Source: Bacteroidota bacterium
GTDB taxonomy: Bacteria > Bacteroidota > Ignavibacteria > Ignavibacteriales > Ignavibacteriaceae
Direction: 5' to 3'
Length of the DNA stretch: 51,647 bases
NCBI GenBank assembly: GCA_021813585.1
Contig: JAKAJV010000089.1
Location: 1-51,647 of the forward strand
Shown here: positions 19,301 through 27,068 of the stretch, in pieces
Layout of the letters: each line of letters begins with the position of its first letter
Numbering within the stretch: the first letter of the stretch is position 1
Made by a program: the position numbers and the translations under genes
Notes under the pieces: generated by a model
Database searches by the model: none
What the model was told of the DNA's origin: nothing
Seen by the model: the letters and a program-made list of their open reading frames with translations, nothing else

Positions 19301-19563
19301 CTTCTTACAACAGCGGCCACAAGGACATACTGACAAATGAAAATTCTCTTCCCCTCATCAACATGCGTGAGTTCAAACTTTATGATAACGATAAGCATTT
19401 AGTTGCCGACTGGGAAGAGCCGGATATAGACGAGATAGTTGCCAAGCTTGAGTACGCTTATTTCAACAGGGATGAAGTTAAGAAGGTTGGCAAGAATGCG
19501 GGAGAATTTATGAGATGTTACACATGGAAGGACACTGCAGAGTCGCTTCTTAAATTTGTTTAA
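16399..19563 (+). CDS. TPR - GT9-like - GT4 glycosyltransferase fusion (1054 aa)
   Basis: A GGAAGAGAT ribosome site precedes the ATG. Residues 1-400 are about ten TPR units with the usual A-x-Y-x-A-x8-P spacing, such as LNPEYVDAFNNMGLLYAALK. A GT-B module related to the heptosyltransferase family (GT9) follows from about 415 (VYAEQGLGDALQFVRYLP) to 671, including VITVDTSVAHLAGALGK, the usual nucleotide-sugar-binding C-terminal segment. The last third (about 703-1054) is a GT4-type domain containing FSGGKFELRKGQDLVLAAV and the donor-binding segment NRCEGGTNLVLMEYMACGKP. TPR-GT9 fusions are common beside flagellin and surface-glycan genes; adding a GT4 domain gives two possible transfer steps in one polypeptide. 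It is the fourth gene in the + strand run; the 115-base gap to the previous gene holds only the heptamer array. Acceptor and donor sugars are not determinable. Confidence 0.85.
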   Translation: MTVSYQEAVKHFKKKDYQSAENILVNLKERERDNADVIYFLAVVKSKTGDLGGAEPLFRQVIQLVPDHTEAHYNLALCLQNRNMNEEALHYYRKAVELNPFLSEAFNNIALIYKGMGRFDEAEAAFKKAIKAKPGNTSAMSNLSNLSLDKGHSTEYGRAHELFMKKDFAGARDILTDLLAKNPGSLQILNSLGVINYNLGEFETAAGYYKKILSINENNAEAEYSLGVCHQGLDNNDQALIHYKRAVELNPEYVDAFNNMGLLYAALKNYDEAERYYRLALKYNPEYFNAIINLGSIRLYADDFKGASELFNTALAIASGEKDNAAGISVAYSNIGFMHLRRKNIDEAIKYFDISIELNPGSVLAHYNKAEALLVSGRYEEGWKEYEWRTGRKDFGKRKFKEPFKPEYDLNGKRVLVYAEQGLGDALQFVRYLPMLKAKGCFVIFECGKEMHALLKGFKGADQIIERNPVESPDIEYDYEVPLLSLPQYFNTTVENVPAVVPYLKADGGLKKLWADVISDEEKVKIGIVWAGSPIHTNDKHRSVRLQQFMNLLSTEGTHFYSLQKGFPVIQANDYRLLLTVLDEQIKSFSDTAAIIENLDLVITVDTSVAHLAGALGKEAWVLIPYMPDWRWLLEGERSIWYPTIKLYRQPAVGDWHSVFHRLKKDLTAYVKAKRPAAAGMPEITGLSQGLNTSQIKHTSCSNDLYLALTSGENFGWGVCSKYLKKELALKTRIVNVEEHQELYNKGRVNGTVFHALNNNDFSSLHPVRGLKNIGYTFFEYELSDTAVKNAVNYNFVLGGSSWNEYKLKERGVKNTGVLIQGVDSELFYPGDRNKSSDLFIIFSGGKFELRKGQDLVLAAVKILQQKLPDVVLINAWYNMWPGTMHSMSASKHIKYEYKGDTWAGFMVNLCKINGINGEKIFTLPLIPNDKLRDLYLSSDIGLFPNRCEGGTNLVLMEYMACGKPVIASYNSGHKDILTNENSLPLINMREFKLYDNDKHLVADWEEPDIDEIVAKLEYAYFNRDEVKKVGKNAGEFMRCYTWKDTAESLLKFV

Positions 19564-19989
19564 AGCAGGCCGGGCTAAAAAGATTTAAATTTAATTTTTT
19601 AGAATCATAGTTTAATTTCCAGCTTCTGTATCTAAATATCATCCTGGCTAATAATGGCCATTCAGTCGAATAAAAAGTCCGAATTTACCACTAAATCTTA
19701 TTTACAAATCTGGTATAAAAATAGAATCAATGATATGAACTTCGGGGCAAGCCCTGAACCCTGTTCCGCCGCAAGCGGCGGGGAATTATACCCAACCTTC
19801 TCGTCCGCCGAATCCCGAAAGCTTACGGGAGAAGGCGGATTAGAAAATTAGTTCAAAGTATGCGCTGCAACTAAAAAGAAGGGCGCACCGTTTGAAAATA
19901 TTAATTGCCGAAAAGGAACCGGCATAGACGGTAATTAATCTTTTTGGTCTTCAAAAAAGTTGAAGTTGAAAATTAACAGAGGTAAATGA
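19564..19989. other. Intergenic region with palindromes, no gene seen
   Basis: This 426-base gap separates two glycosyltransferase operon segments. A weak A/T-rich inverted repeat (CTAAAAA with TTTTTTAG, about 19575-19602) may terminate the upstream transcript. Two GC-rich palindromes occur at 19766-19839. A 65-codon open frame across this stretch (19654-19851) has no recognisable product and is made partly of the palindromes, so it is not called. No clear promoter was recognised for the downstream gene. Confidence 0.6.
19766..19839. repeat. Paired GC-rich hairpins (REP-like palindromic unit)
   Basis: The first hairpin is CCGCCG-CAAG-CGGCGG (19766-19781). The second is a nested stem with outer arms TCCGCC (19804-19809) and GGCGGA (19834-19839) and inner arms TCCCG and CGGGA around an AAGCTT-containing loop. 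Both stand out against the AT-rich surroundings. The arrangement resembles dispersed intergenic palindromes (REP-type), but copy number elsewhere in the genome cannot be seen. Confidence 0.6.
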
Positions 19990-22716
19990 ATGAAAAACAA
20001 TCCGCTCATCTGGCTGTCGTATGTATCGTTTCCAATTACTACTGCGGTGTACTTTGAGAAAGCATTGAGAAAAAAATACAAAGTTATAACCTGCGGCCCT
20101 AACCTGCCTGAGAATGCAATAAAGCTTTGGCAGCTGGAGGATATTAAAGAGCCTTTTAAAAACCACGATGTACCGACAAATTTTGGTGTGCTGGATTTTA
20201 GGCAGATGCTGCATGCAGTGCCGGGCAATGCCAGGCCCGACTTCTTTTTATGGATTGAATCGGCAGCGGGGTATTTTCCTCTGGACATAAGCGGAAACGG
20301 TTTTCCGACGGCCTGCTATTTAATCGATACTCATTTAAGCCTGGAAAATCATATTAAGTGGGCGCGGAATTTTGATTTTACTTTTATAGCACAGAGAGAA
20401 TATATACTGGATTTTAAAAAGGCCGGGATAGAAAATGTTTTCTGGCTGCCTCTCGGTGCCGATCCGGAAGTGCACTCCAAAAGAAATACAGGCAAGCTTT
20501 ACGATGTCGGCTTCGTCGGCTCGGTAAACACCGATCTTCACCAGAGAAGAGCCGGCCTGTTAAATAAAATTGATGCCTTTGTAAAAGTGAACTATAAAAG
20601 GTGCTGGCTGGACGAGATGGCGGAATTCTTTTCGGCTTCGAAAATTGTTTTTAATAATGCGATACGCAACGATTTGAATATGAGACTTTTCGAGGCTATG
20701 TCCATAGGCTCGTTCTTATTAACGGATACGGCGAAGAACAGCGGCCAGGAAGAAATGTTTAAAGACGGTGAAGACCTGGGCATATACACGGATGACAATA
20801 TTGTTGAGAAGGTAAAATATTATTTGTCCCATAACGGTGAGCGCGAGAAAATTGCCGCGCACGGCAGGGAGATAATTCATAATGCACATACTTATTTCCA
20901 TCGTGCGGAAGAAATTCTTAAGGTATGTTCCGGTGAAAGGAAGGACACGCCCTCTGCCGGTGAATGGCGCAGTAGATCGCTTGGAAAAACCGTAGTGCAG
21001 GTGAAAAGGGATTTAACAGCAAGCCGGAACGGCTCCTTTGAGAGAAGCTTTGTAATACCCGTCCTCGATATGTCGCCTGCGAGTCCTTACAATATTGTTA
21101 AGCTGCTGGAAGATTTAAAGGATATACCGGGGGAAGTTATAATTATTTTTAATTCTCTCGAGATGTTGGAAAGATTAAAGGATAACCCGAGGATTAATAA
21201 TTACGCAGCAATGAAGAAGAACGTCGGTGTATCCAGGGCATGGAACATCGGCCTTAACATGTCGCAGTCTCCTGTTACGTTTATTTTAAATTCCGATCTG
21301 CATCTCGGTAAAGAGACCGTAGAAAACATGGAGAAGTATCTTTTGGGGCTTCCGGATGCCGCAATGGTCGGGCCGCAGGGCTCATTCTTCAATTTCGAAA
21401 ATGCAAAGGATATGGCGTACTTTGAGAAAGGTTCTTTTAGCAGGCCGATAGAGGTAGATGCAGTTTCCGGGTTTTTATTTGCCGTAAAGACTGAGCTTTT
21501 TAACAGCGGCGTGGTAAAATTCGACAACCAGTACACACCGTGTTATTTTGAGGAATGGGATATGGGACTTCAGATAAGGCAGCAGAACATGAAGTCGTAC
21601 GCAGTTCCCGTAAACGGATTCGAGCACGAGTGGAGCGGCTCTATACGCGCGCTTAGGAAGATAAGTTATCTTGACAAAGAAGAGACCTCCGGTGAAATTC
21701 TTGAAAGGAACAGGAAGCTGTTCTGGAATAAATGGAAAGGAATCTCTTTACTTGAGGAAGAAGATTCGGTGCTGCTTAAGAGCGGTATGTACGAAGTGTT
21801 AAGCTCGCTTACGGAGGAACTTGCAGGCGAAAACCGGATTGACGAAGCAGAAAAGCTTTTGCGGATATTACTGGCTAATTATCCCGACGATAAGCCGGCG
21901 CTGGCTAGGCTGGGAGAATTATTGTATAAGGCGGGTAAAAACGAAAGGGCCCTAGAGGTACTGGAGAGGCTGCAGGCAGTTGATCCGGATTTTAAAATTG
22001 GAAAAAGAAACTTGCCGCCGGGTTCTTACCAAACCCCGGGTGCATACACAACAGGTTTAATGAAGAAAAAAGAAGAAGATTACTACGGTAATTCCCGGCC
22101 GGATATACAACAGATAGTGAGTCCCGGCGTTCACAGAATTCTTGATGTAGGCTGCGGCGCCGGTGTAATGGCATCCGAATTAAAAGAAAAATTAAATGCC
22201 GAAGTCTGGGGGATCGAAATAAATAAAGATGCGGCTGCATTAGCCGAGGTAAAGATAGATGAGGTAATATACGGAAAAGTTGAGAAAGCAATTGATAAGC
22301 TGCCCGGCGGATATTTCGACACAATAATTTTTGCCGATGTGCTCGAGCATCTGGTCGATCCCTACAGTGTGCTTGAAAAGATTAAAGGAAAGCTTTCTAC
22401 CGTAGGGGAGATAATTGCTAGCATTCCGAACGTGAGGCACTGGACGGTAATCAAACAGCTTTTGGAAGGGAGATGGGATTACCGGGATTTCGGAATAATG
22501 GACAGCACGCACCTTAGGTTCTTTACGCGCTCTTCGATATTTGATATGTTCGACAAGGCTGGTTTTAAGATAAAGGAAATTCTTTATGTGGTTGCCGAGG
22601 CAGGCGGACCCACTCCTACGATGATTTCCGCTATGAGAGAATCCAATTTGAACGTTGAAACGCTTGAGGGAGAGTCCAAGCATTTCCAGTATATTGTTAA
22701 AGCTTCGGTAAAGTAA
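19990..22716 (+). CDS. CgeB-like glycosyltransferase - GT2 - TPR - methyltransferase fusion (908 aa)
   Basis: The start ATG follows AGAGG. Residues 1-310 match the CgeB/DUF3880 class of GT-B glycosyltransferases: FWLPLGADPEVH, YDVGFVGS, and the donor-site region NMRLFEAMSIGSFLLTD. A degenerate GT2-type domain follows (about 345-560), with FILNSDLHLG in the place of the DxD motif and FEEWDMGLQIRQQ. A short TPR-like stretch (575-670) leads to a class I SAM methyltransferase (690-908) with ILDVGCGAGVMASEL at about 717, DTIIFADVLEHL, and a typical post-motif segment DSTHLRFFTRSSIFDMF. The protein therefore pairs sugar transfer with methylation, like the giant protein upstream. It is followed after eight bases by another methyltransferase gene. 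Function is inferred from domains; the GT2 part may be structural rather than catalytic. Confidence 0.82.
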   Translation: MKNNPLIWLSYVSFPITTAVYFEKALRKKYKVITCGPNLPENAIKLWQLEDIKEPFKNHDVPTNFGVLDFRQMLHAVPGNARPDFFLWIESAAGYFPLDISGNGFPTACYLIDTHLSLENHIKWARNFDFTFIAQREYILDFKKAGIENVFWLPLGADPEVHSKRNTGKLYDVGFVGSVNTDLHQRRAGLLNKIDAFVKVNYKRCWLDEMAEFFSASKIVFNNAIRNDLNMRLFEAMSIGSFLLTDTAKNSGQEEMFKDGEDLGIYTDDNIVEKVKYYLSHNGEREKIAAHGREIIHNAHTYFHRAEEILKVCSGERKDTPSAGEWRSRSLGKTVVQVKRDLTASRNGSFERSFVIPVLDMSPASPYNIVKLLEDLKDIPGEVIIIFNSLEMLERLKDNPRINNYAAMKKNVGVSRAWNIGLNMSQSPVTFILNSDLHLGKETVENMEKYLLGLPDAAMVGPQGSFFNFENAKDMAYFEKGSFSRPIEVDAVSGFLFAVKTELFNSGVVKFDNQYTPCYFEEWDMGLQIRQQNMKSYAVPVNGFEHEWSGSIRALRKISYLDKEETSGEILERNRKLFWNKWKGISLLEEEDSVLLKSGMYEVLSSLTEELAGENRIDEAEKLLRILLANYPDDKPALARLGELLYKAGKNERALEVLERLQAVDPDFKIGKRNLPPGSYQTPGAYTTGLMKKKEEDYYGNSRPDIQQIVSPGVHRILDVGCGAGVMASELKEKLNAEVWGIEINKDAAALAEVKIDEVIYGKVEKAIDKLPGGYFDTIIFADVLEHLVDPYSVLEKIKGKLSTVGEIIASIPNVRHWTVIKQLLEGRWDYRDFGIMDSTHLRFFTRSSIFDMFDKAGFKIKEILYVVAEAGGPTPTMISAMRESNLNVETLEGESKHFQYIVKASVK

Positions 22717-22724
22717 GGATATCT

Positions 22725-23822
22725 ATGCAGAAACCGATTAGTACTGTATTCGGCAAGGAAGAAGAATTATCCAGCGACGCGGAAAAATTTTACAAAGAAT
22801 ACTGGACGCCAGGCAACGAAGTTACCGAACGTACAAAAGCCAAGAACGGGATTATCTTATCAAGTTATTTCCCGTGCGGAATATCGGGCAAAAGGATATT
22901 GGAGATTGGTGTCGGCGGCGAAGGCGGAGTAATTTTAGACTTAAAGAATAATAATCACGTTGAAGGGATTGATATTTCCGATTCCGCAATTTTAAATTGC
23001 AGAAATATAGGACTGGAGATAAAAAAGGCAAACCTAGATAAAGAAAGGCTGCCGTTCGAAGACAGCTTCTTCGATATTGTTTTTGCGCTTGAGATATTCG
23101 AGCACTTTTCAAATCCCCAGCATGCATTGGAAGAGGTTAAGAGAGTGCTGAAGAGCGGGGGGATGTTTGCAGTAAGTATTCCGACTCCGTTTACGTATCA
23201 TTGGCCCAGGCTGTTTTATCCGCCTTTGTTCGAATTCAAAAATTTCCACGAGTTCTTAATGATAAACGATTTTGAGGCGGAGTTCAAACAGATAAAATTA
23301 TTTCAGAACCTTCAGGGTAAGGCAAATATCGGCGACAAAGAAAGAATGCTGAGCTGGTTCTGGGAATGCAGGAAGATAGCTGATAGAGATGCAAGTGCAT
23401 ATTTTAGAGCCGGGCAATATTTCTGGGAACAGAGAAACGAATCCGGATTAAGACTTAAGGTTGTTGAAGCAGTTGAAATGTTCCGCAAGAGTTTTAAAAT
23501 CGATAGGAATAATATCAAGACTAAGCTGCAATATTTAAAAGGACTTCTTTACAGGCACCTCCTTGGAGAGTCCGATGAGTTTAATGAACTAATGGAATCT
23601 TTAAATAAAGATTTGAATATGCCTTCATTCCAAAATAATCCCGAATATCTTTATGAACTGTTGTTGTTCGATCTGGAAACGAAGAGCATGGCTCAGCCGG
23701 GATTTGATAAGACATTCGTAGATACCGTAATTAATATTTTGATGAGCCTTAAGGGCGGAAAGAGTTTTATCGATATGTATGAAAGGGAAAAATTTAGCGC
23801 CGGCGTAAAAGATTCTATTTAG
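22725..23822 (+). CDS. SAM-dependent methyltransferase with helical C-terminal extension
   Basis: AAGGAT precedes the ATG, eight bases after the previous stop. Residues 50-180 form a class I methyltransferase: ILEIGVGGEGG (SAM-binding glycine motif, about 57), VEGIDISDSAI (acidic residue contacting the SAM ribose), LPFEDSFFDIVFALEIFEHF and RVLKSGGMFAVSIP. The family (Methyltransf_11-like) methylates small molecules or sugars. Residues 200-365 are predicted helical and not recognised. It is the last gene before flagellin, with about 130 bases holding the flagellin promoter and leader. Methylation of a flagellin-linked sugar is the simplest contextual guess. Confidence 0.82.
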   Translation: MQKPISTVFGKEEELSSDAEKFYKEYWTPGNEVTERTKAKNGIILSSYFPCGISGKRILEIGVGGEGGVILDLKNNNHVEGIDISDSAILNCRNIGLEIKKANLDKERLPFEDSFFDIVFALEIFEHFSNPQHALEEVKRVLKSGGMFAVSIPTPFTYHWPRLFYPPLFEFKNFHEFLMINDFEAEFKQIKLFQNLQGKANIGDKERMLSWFWECRKIADRDASAYFRAGQYFWEQRNESGLRLKVVEAVEMFRKSFKIDRNNIKTKLQYLKGLLYRHLLGESDEFNELMESLNKDLNMPSFQNNPEYLYELLLFDLETKSMAQPGFDKTFVDTVINILMSLKGGKSFIDMYEREKFSAGVKDSI

Positions 23823-23834
23823 AGCAGCGAAGGC

Positions 23835-23861
23835 TAAACAAATAAAAACACCTGCCGATAA
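23835..23861 (+). promoter_or_regulatory. Sigma-28 (FliA) promoter of flagellin
   Basis: TAAA at 23835-23838, a 15-base spacer, and GCCGATAA at 23854-23861 match the sigma-28 consensus exactly in both boxes and spacing. The expected transcription start is near 23868-23871, giving a leader of roughly 80 bases before the flagellin ATG. It fits the FlgM-like anti-sigma-28 gene encoded 3.5 kb downstream. Confidence 0.92.
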
Positions 23862-23898
23862 TAAACTTGAGAATGGAAAGTTCTCGGAAAAAAAATAA

Positions 23899-23945
23899 AC
23901 GGACACGGATGTCCGTGCAACAATCAAATAAAATAAACACGGAGG
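23899..23945 (+). promoter_or_regulatory. Candidate CsrA-binding flagellin leader: GGA-loop hairpin plus GGA in the Shine-Dalgarno
   Basis: A 7-bp stem ACGGACA (23899-23905) / TGTCCGT (23910-23916) closes on the tetraloop CGGA. The sequence through the loop, ACACGGATGT, closely matches the CsrA consensus ACARGGATGT, whose GGA is normally shown in a hairpin loop. A second GGA (23941-23943) lies in the Shine-Dalgarno sequence GGAGG, 34 bases downstream. Two sites, with one blocking the ribosome site, is the arrangement known for Bacillus hag. No csrA or fliW gene is in the window, so the regulator is inferred. Confidence 0.65.
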
Positions 23946-23951
23946 TTTATT

Positions 23952-24836
23952 ATGGGTTTCTCAATTAACACCAACATCGATGCACTACGTGCATACAATG
24001 CGTTAGCGATGGTTAACGCCAATACAGCAAAAGCTCAGTTAAGGCTGGCTACCGGCTTAAGAATTAATTCAGTAGCCGACGATACATCCGGTTACGCGGT
24101 TGGAAAATCGCTGGATCAGAAAGTACAACTTATGCAGGTTGCTCAATCCAACGTCGGTTCGGCACAGGACATGCTTGCAACCGCAGAGTCTTCTTTAAGC
24201 AACGTTAAAGACCTGATTACATCAATCAGAGCGAAGATAGCCAACTCTACAAACCCGGCTACGGACAATACAAAGATAGCCGGTGATATTAAAGCTCTGG
24301 CTAGTGAAATTGCAAACATTTTCACCACAACCAAGTATAACAACACACAGTTGTTAACCTCGCTTAGCTCTTCAAACTTTGCATTCCAGACCGGTGCCGA
24401 TTCTACTGATAAATTAACGATTGATTATTTTGAAACATCTACGGGCACATTAACCGGAAGCGCTACTCTTTCTACTTCTGCATTTACGGTTAACAGCATA
24501 GGTACTGCCGGTTATACAGCTCTAACCCAGATGGCATCTGTTGGAACAACAGCAGCTGCAATAGGAAGCTTATCGGCTTATCTGGATACTTTCGAATCAA
24601 CAATCGATAACTCGTTGGCGGCTGTAGGTAACTACGATCAGAGACTGAGCATAAAGAGCAGCTTCTTAACCGCGGCTATTTCGAACTCACAGTCTTCGGT
24701 ATCAAGGTTGTTCGACGCAAATGTAGCCACCGAACAGTTGAACGCGACAAAAGGTCAGATTCAACAGCAAGTAGCAACATCAATGTTGTCGCAATTGAAC
24801 TCTGCTCCGCAGAACCTTCTTCGTCTTTTCCAATAA
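23952..24836 (+). CDS. fliC: Flagellin
   Basis: The 294-aa protein is the filament subunit. The N-terminal D0/D1 region (MGFSINTNIDALRAYNAL, LATGLRINSVADDTSGYAV) and the C-terminal region (NATKGQIQQQVATSMLSQ, ending LLRLFQ) are typical of exported flagellins. The middle, about residues 130-215, is short, Ser/Thr-rich and lacks the large D2/D3 domains of enteric flagellins (~490 aa). Ser/Thr in this exposed part are plausible O-glycosylation sites, matching the glycosyltransferase island directly upstream. The ribosome site GGAGG is seven bases from the ATG. Transcription is from a sigma-28 promoter, and a strong hairpin follows the stop. Assembly needs FliS and FliD, encoded next. Confidence 0.97.
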   Translation: MGFSINTNIDALRAYNALAMVNANTAKAQLRLATGLRINSVADDTSGYAVGKSLDQKVQLMQVAQSNVGSAQDMLATAESSLSNVKDLITSIRAKIANSTNPATDNTKIAGDIKALASEIANIFTTTKYNNTQLLTSLSSSNFAFQTGADSTDKLTIDYFETSTGTLTGSATLSTSAFTVNSIGTAGYTALTQMASVGTTAAAIGSLSAYLDTFESTIDNSLAAVGNYDQRLSIKSSFLTAAISNSQSSVSRLFDANVATEQLNATKGQIQQQVATSMLSQLNSAPQNLLRLFQ

Positions 24837-24848
24837 TCAGCAATAATT

Positions 24849-24889
24849 AGAAAGTCCCTCTTCAGCCTAAAAACCGAAGAGGGATTTCT
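24849..24889 (+). terminator. Hairpin terminator after flagellin
   Basis: Left arm AGAAAGTCCCTCTTC (one bulged G) pairs with right arm GAAGAGGGATTTCT across a 12-base loop. It begins 12 bases after the flagellin stop. The T-rich tail is weak (TCTAAATT), so it may also act as an mRNA-stabilising 3' hairpin with partial read-through into fliS. Confidence 0.75.
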
Positions 24890-24917
24890 AAATTAAAAAT
24901 GAATAACAGGAACAAAC

Positions 24918-25262
24918 ATGTATAACGCAGCTACTTTAACTAAACATAACCCGAACCGCGCAAACCATTATATAGTTAAAGAAATAATGGAGGCAACCCC
25001 CCAGCAGCTTTTAATTAAAATTTATGATTTCGCAATACTGAACTGTCAAAGAAAAAACCTGGCTAAAACAAACCAGGCTCTCCAGGAACTGATTAACTCG
25101 TTAAAATGGGAAGGAGAGGAAGTAGCAAATATATCTTCAGGCTTGTATAGGCTTTACCAATACTGCCAGGAAGAAATGCGGAAGAAGAATTATGAAATAG
25201 TATATAGGATTTTAACCGAATTAAGAGAAACTTGGTTATCGGCTTTTAACATGCAAAGGTGA
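24918..25262 (+). CDS. fliS: Flagellin chaperone FliS
   Basis: The 114-aa all-helical protein has the family hallmarks: an N-terminal YNAATL/Y-containing segment, EIMEATPQQLLIKIYDFAI, and a central LQELINSL helix. Length is slightly below the usual 120-135 aa. FliS caps the C-terminal D0 helix of unassembled flagellin in the cytoplasm and hands it to the export gate. It lies between flagellin and fliD, a position seen in many flagellated bacteria, and its stop is four bases from the fliD start. A modest AGGA precedes the ATG. Confidence 0.93.
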   Translation: MYNAATLTKHNPNRANHYIVKEIMEATPQQLLIKIYDFAILNCQRKNLAKTNQALQELINSLKWEGEEVANISSGLYRLYQYCQEEMRKKNYEIVYRILTELRETWLSAFNMQR

Positions 25263-25266
25263 AAGT

Positions 25267-27063
25267 ATGTCCGGAACAATTTTAACGACGTCGGGTATAG
25301 ATTCTTTAGTTAGTGCTTTCCAGGCGCAGCAGAGCAATCTGTTTATCGCGCCGCTGCTAACAGCTCAAACAAAATACCAAAATCTATCTTCAGCCTATTC
25401 GACAATTATCTCCAAAGTTAATACCCTGGTAACGGGGCTATCGGGGTTCACGGCTACGGACAACACGTCGGTATTTGCCGCAATAGCAGCCAATTCGTCC
25501 AATACCAATTTCGTTTCCGCAACGGCAACCAACTCGGCTTCGGTCGGCAATTATGCTATCCGGGTAGAACAATTAGCCAAAAGCGATATTGCTGTATCCC
25601 AAAGCCTTGCTTCATCTACGGCGAATGCAATTACGGGAACGCATACATTCCAGATAGTAACAGGCAGCCCTACCGGCGACTTAACCAGCAACGTGAGCGT
25701 TACATTCGGGACAGGTGAGACGAACCAGACGGTTATGCAAAAAATTGCCGATGCGGTAAATTCAAACCTGGCAGTAGTTACTTCTCAATCGTTAGCCCCT
25801 GCAAGCACGTACGCAGGTGCAGCAAGTACGCTTTCATTCAACGTAGGAGGAACGGTTACTACAGTAAGCGTTAATGCCGGAGGCTCCAACAGCGAAACAT
25901 ACGACCAGTTGTTGAATGATCTGGTGCAAAATATTAATGCAAATGTCTCGGGAGTTACCGCTCAGAAGATTACCGATCCCAACAATCCCGCAAATGAGAT
26001 GCTTCAAATTACGGTTAACGACCCGACTAAAAGTCTTTCTATTTCCGATTCGAGCGGAACCCTTGCTGCTGATTTAGGAATAACAACTTCAAATTTAATT
26101 GGCGCATCCGGAGTTGTAACTGCTTCTTCGTTTTCGCCTTCAACGGGCAACTCGCAGTTCTCGCTTACATCCAAAAACACCGGGCTGGATTATATTATAA
26201 AAAATATTTCGGATACCGGCAGCGGCACTGCTTTAAGCTCTATAAATTTTAATCTTGGTACCACAAGAACAACTTTTAATCAGACTACCAATACTGCAGG
26301 TTTTGTTTATTCCGATACTACGCTGGCAAACAACCAGCTAAATGCCAAGTTGAATTTTAACGGGCTGGAAATTCAAAGAGATTCCAATACAATTTCCGAC
26401 CTGGCAAACGGAGTAACCTTCACATTAAATTCGGTAATGCAGACTTCAGACCCTACTGCCAACGTATCGATAAGCAGCGACGTCTCTTCCATGACGTCCC
26501 AGATAAATTCTTTTATAACTAAGTTTAATGATTTATATACGTACCTAAAGACCAACTCGGCAGTATCCAGCACAAACGGGCGCGGTTTACTATCAGGAGA
26601 CACCAATTCTTCTTCTATATTGAACTTAATGTCTCAAACTTCTATTTCTCCGGTTTCCGGTCTTCCGGCAAATGTTTTAAATCTGCTTTCATCAATAGGA
26701 ATATCTTTTGATTCCACCAATGGCTTAAGCGTAACGGATAGTACTCAGCTTTCGCAGAGCTTGACTAATAATCTTTCGCAGGTTGAACAGTTGTTTAATT
26801 CAACCAACGGAATAGCAAATACTCTTTATAATTCGTTAAATCCATACATCGGAGCTACGGGTTACCTTACTTCGGAACAATCATCATTTGACAGCAACGT
26901 ACAAAACTACAGCGATAGAATTACTACGCAGCAAACTAATATAAGCACTGCGGCCGACAACCTGCGCACGCAGTATGAGAAGCTGCAGGCCCAGCTTGTG
27001 GATTTGACAAATACTGCCCAGACTTATTTCGGCGTAAGTCTGACTGATTATTTTAACTCTTGA
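25267..27063 (+). CDS. fliD: Flagellar filament cap protein FliD (HAP2)
   Basis: The 598-aa protein has the conserved N-terminal FliD signature (TTSGIDSLVSAFQAQQ, then LTAQTKYQNLSSAYSTI) and a C-terminal coiled-coil region (about 500-590) containing YSDRITTQQTNISTAADNLR and the final LQAQLVDLTNTAQTYF. The Ser/Thr/Asn-rich middle corresponds to the exposed domains. FliD forms the cap at the filament tip and is needed for flagellin polymerisation. Length is at the upper end for the family (commonly 450-650). It follows fliS closely and is followed by a small chaperone-position gene. Confidence 0.93.
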   Translation: MSGTILTTSGIDSLVSAFQAQQSNLFIAPLLTAQTKYQNLSSAYSTIISKVNTLVTGLSGFTATDNTSVFAAIAANSSNTNFVSATATNSASVGNYAIRVEQLAKSDIAVSQSLASSTANAITGTHTFQIVTGSPTGDLTSNVSVTFGTGETNQTVMQKIADAVNSNLAVVTSQSLAPASTYAGAASTLSFNVGGTVTTVSVNAGGSNSETYDQLLNDLVQNINANVSGVTAQKITDPNNPANEMLQITVNDPTKSLSISDSSGTLAADLGITTSNLIGASGVVTASSFSPSTGNSQFSLTSKNTGLDYIIKNISDTGSGTALSSINFNLGTTRTTFNQTTNTAGFVYSDTTLANNQLNAKLNFNGLEIQRDSNTISDLANGVTFTLNSVMQTSDPTANVSISSDVSSMTSQINSFITKFNDLYTYLKTNSAVSSTNGRGLLSGDTNSSSILNLMSQTSISPVSGLPANVLNLLSSIGISFDSTNGLSVTDSTQLSQSLTNNLSQVEQLFNSTNGIANTLYNSLNPYIGATGYLTSEQSSFDSNVQNYSDRITTQQTNISTAADNLRTQYEKLQAQLVDLTNTAQTYFGVSLTDYFNS

Positions 27064-27068
27064 TTTAT

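Noticed and set aside
19654-19851. 65-codon frame downstream of the TPR-GT9-GT4 gene
   Set aside because: Part of it is palindromic repeat DNA; composition is unlike the neighbouring genes and there is no ribosome site.
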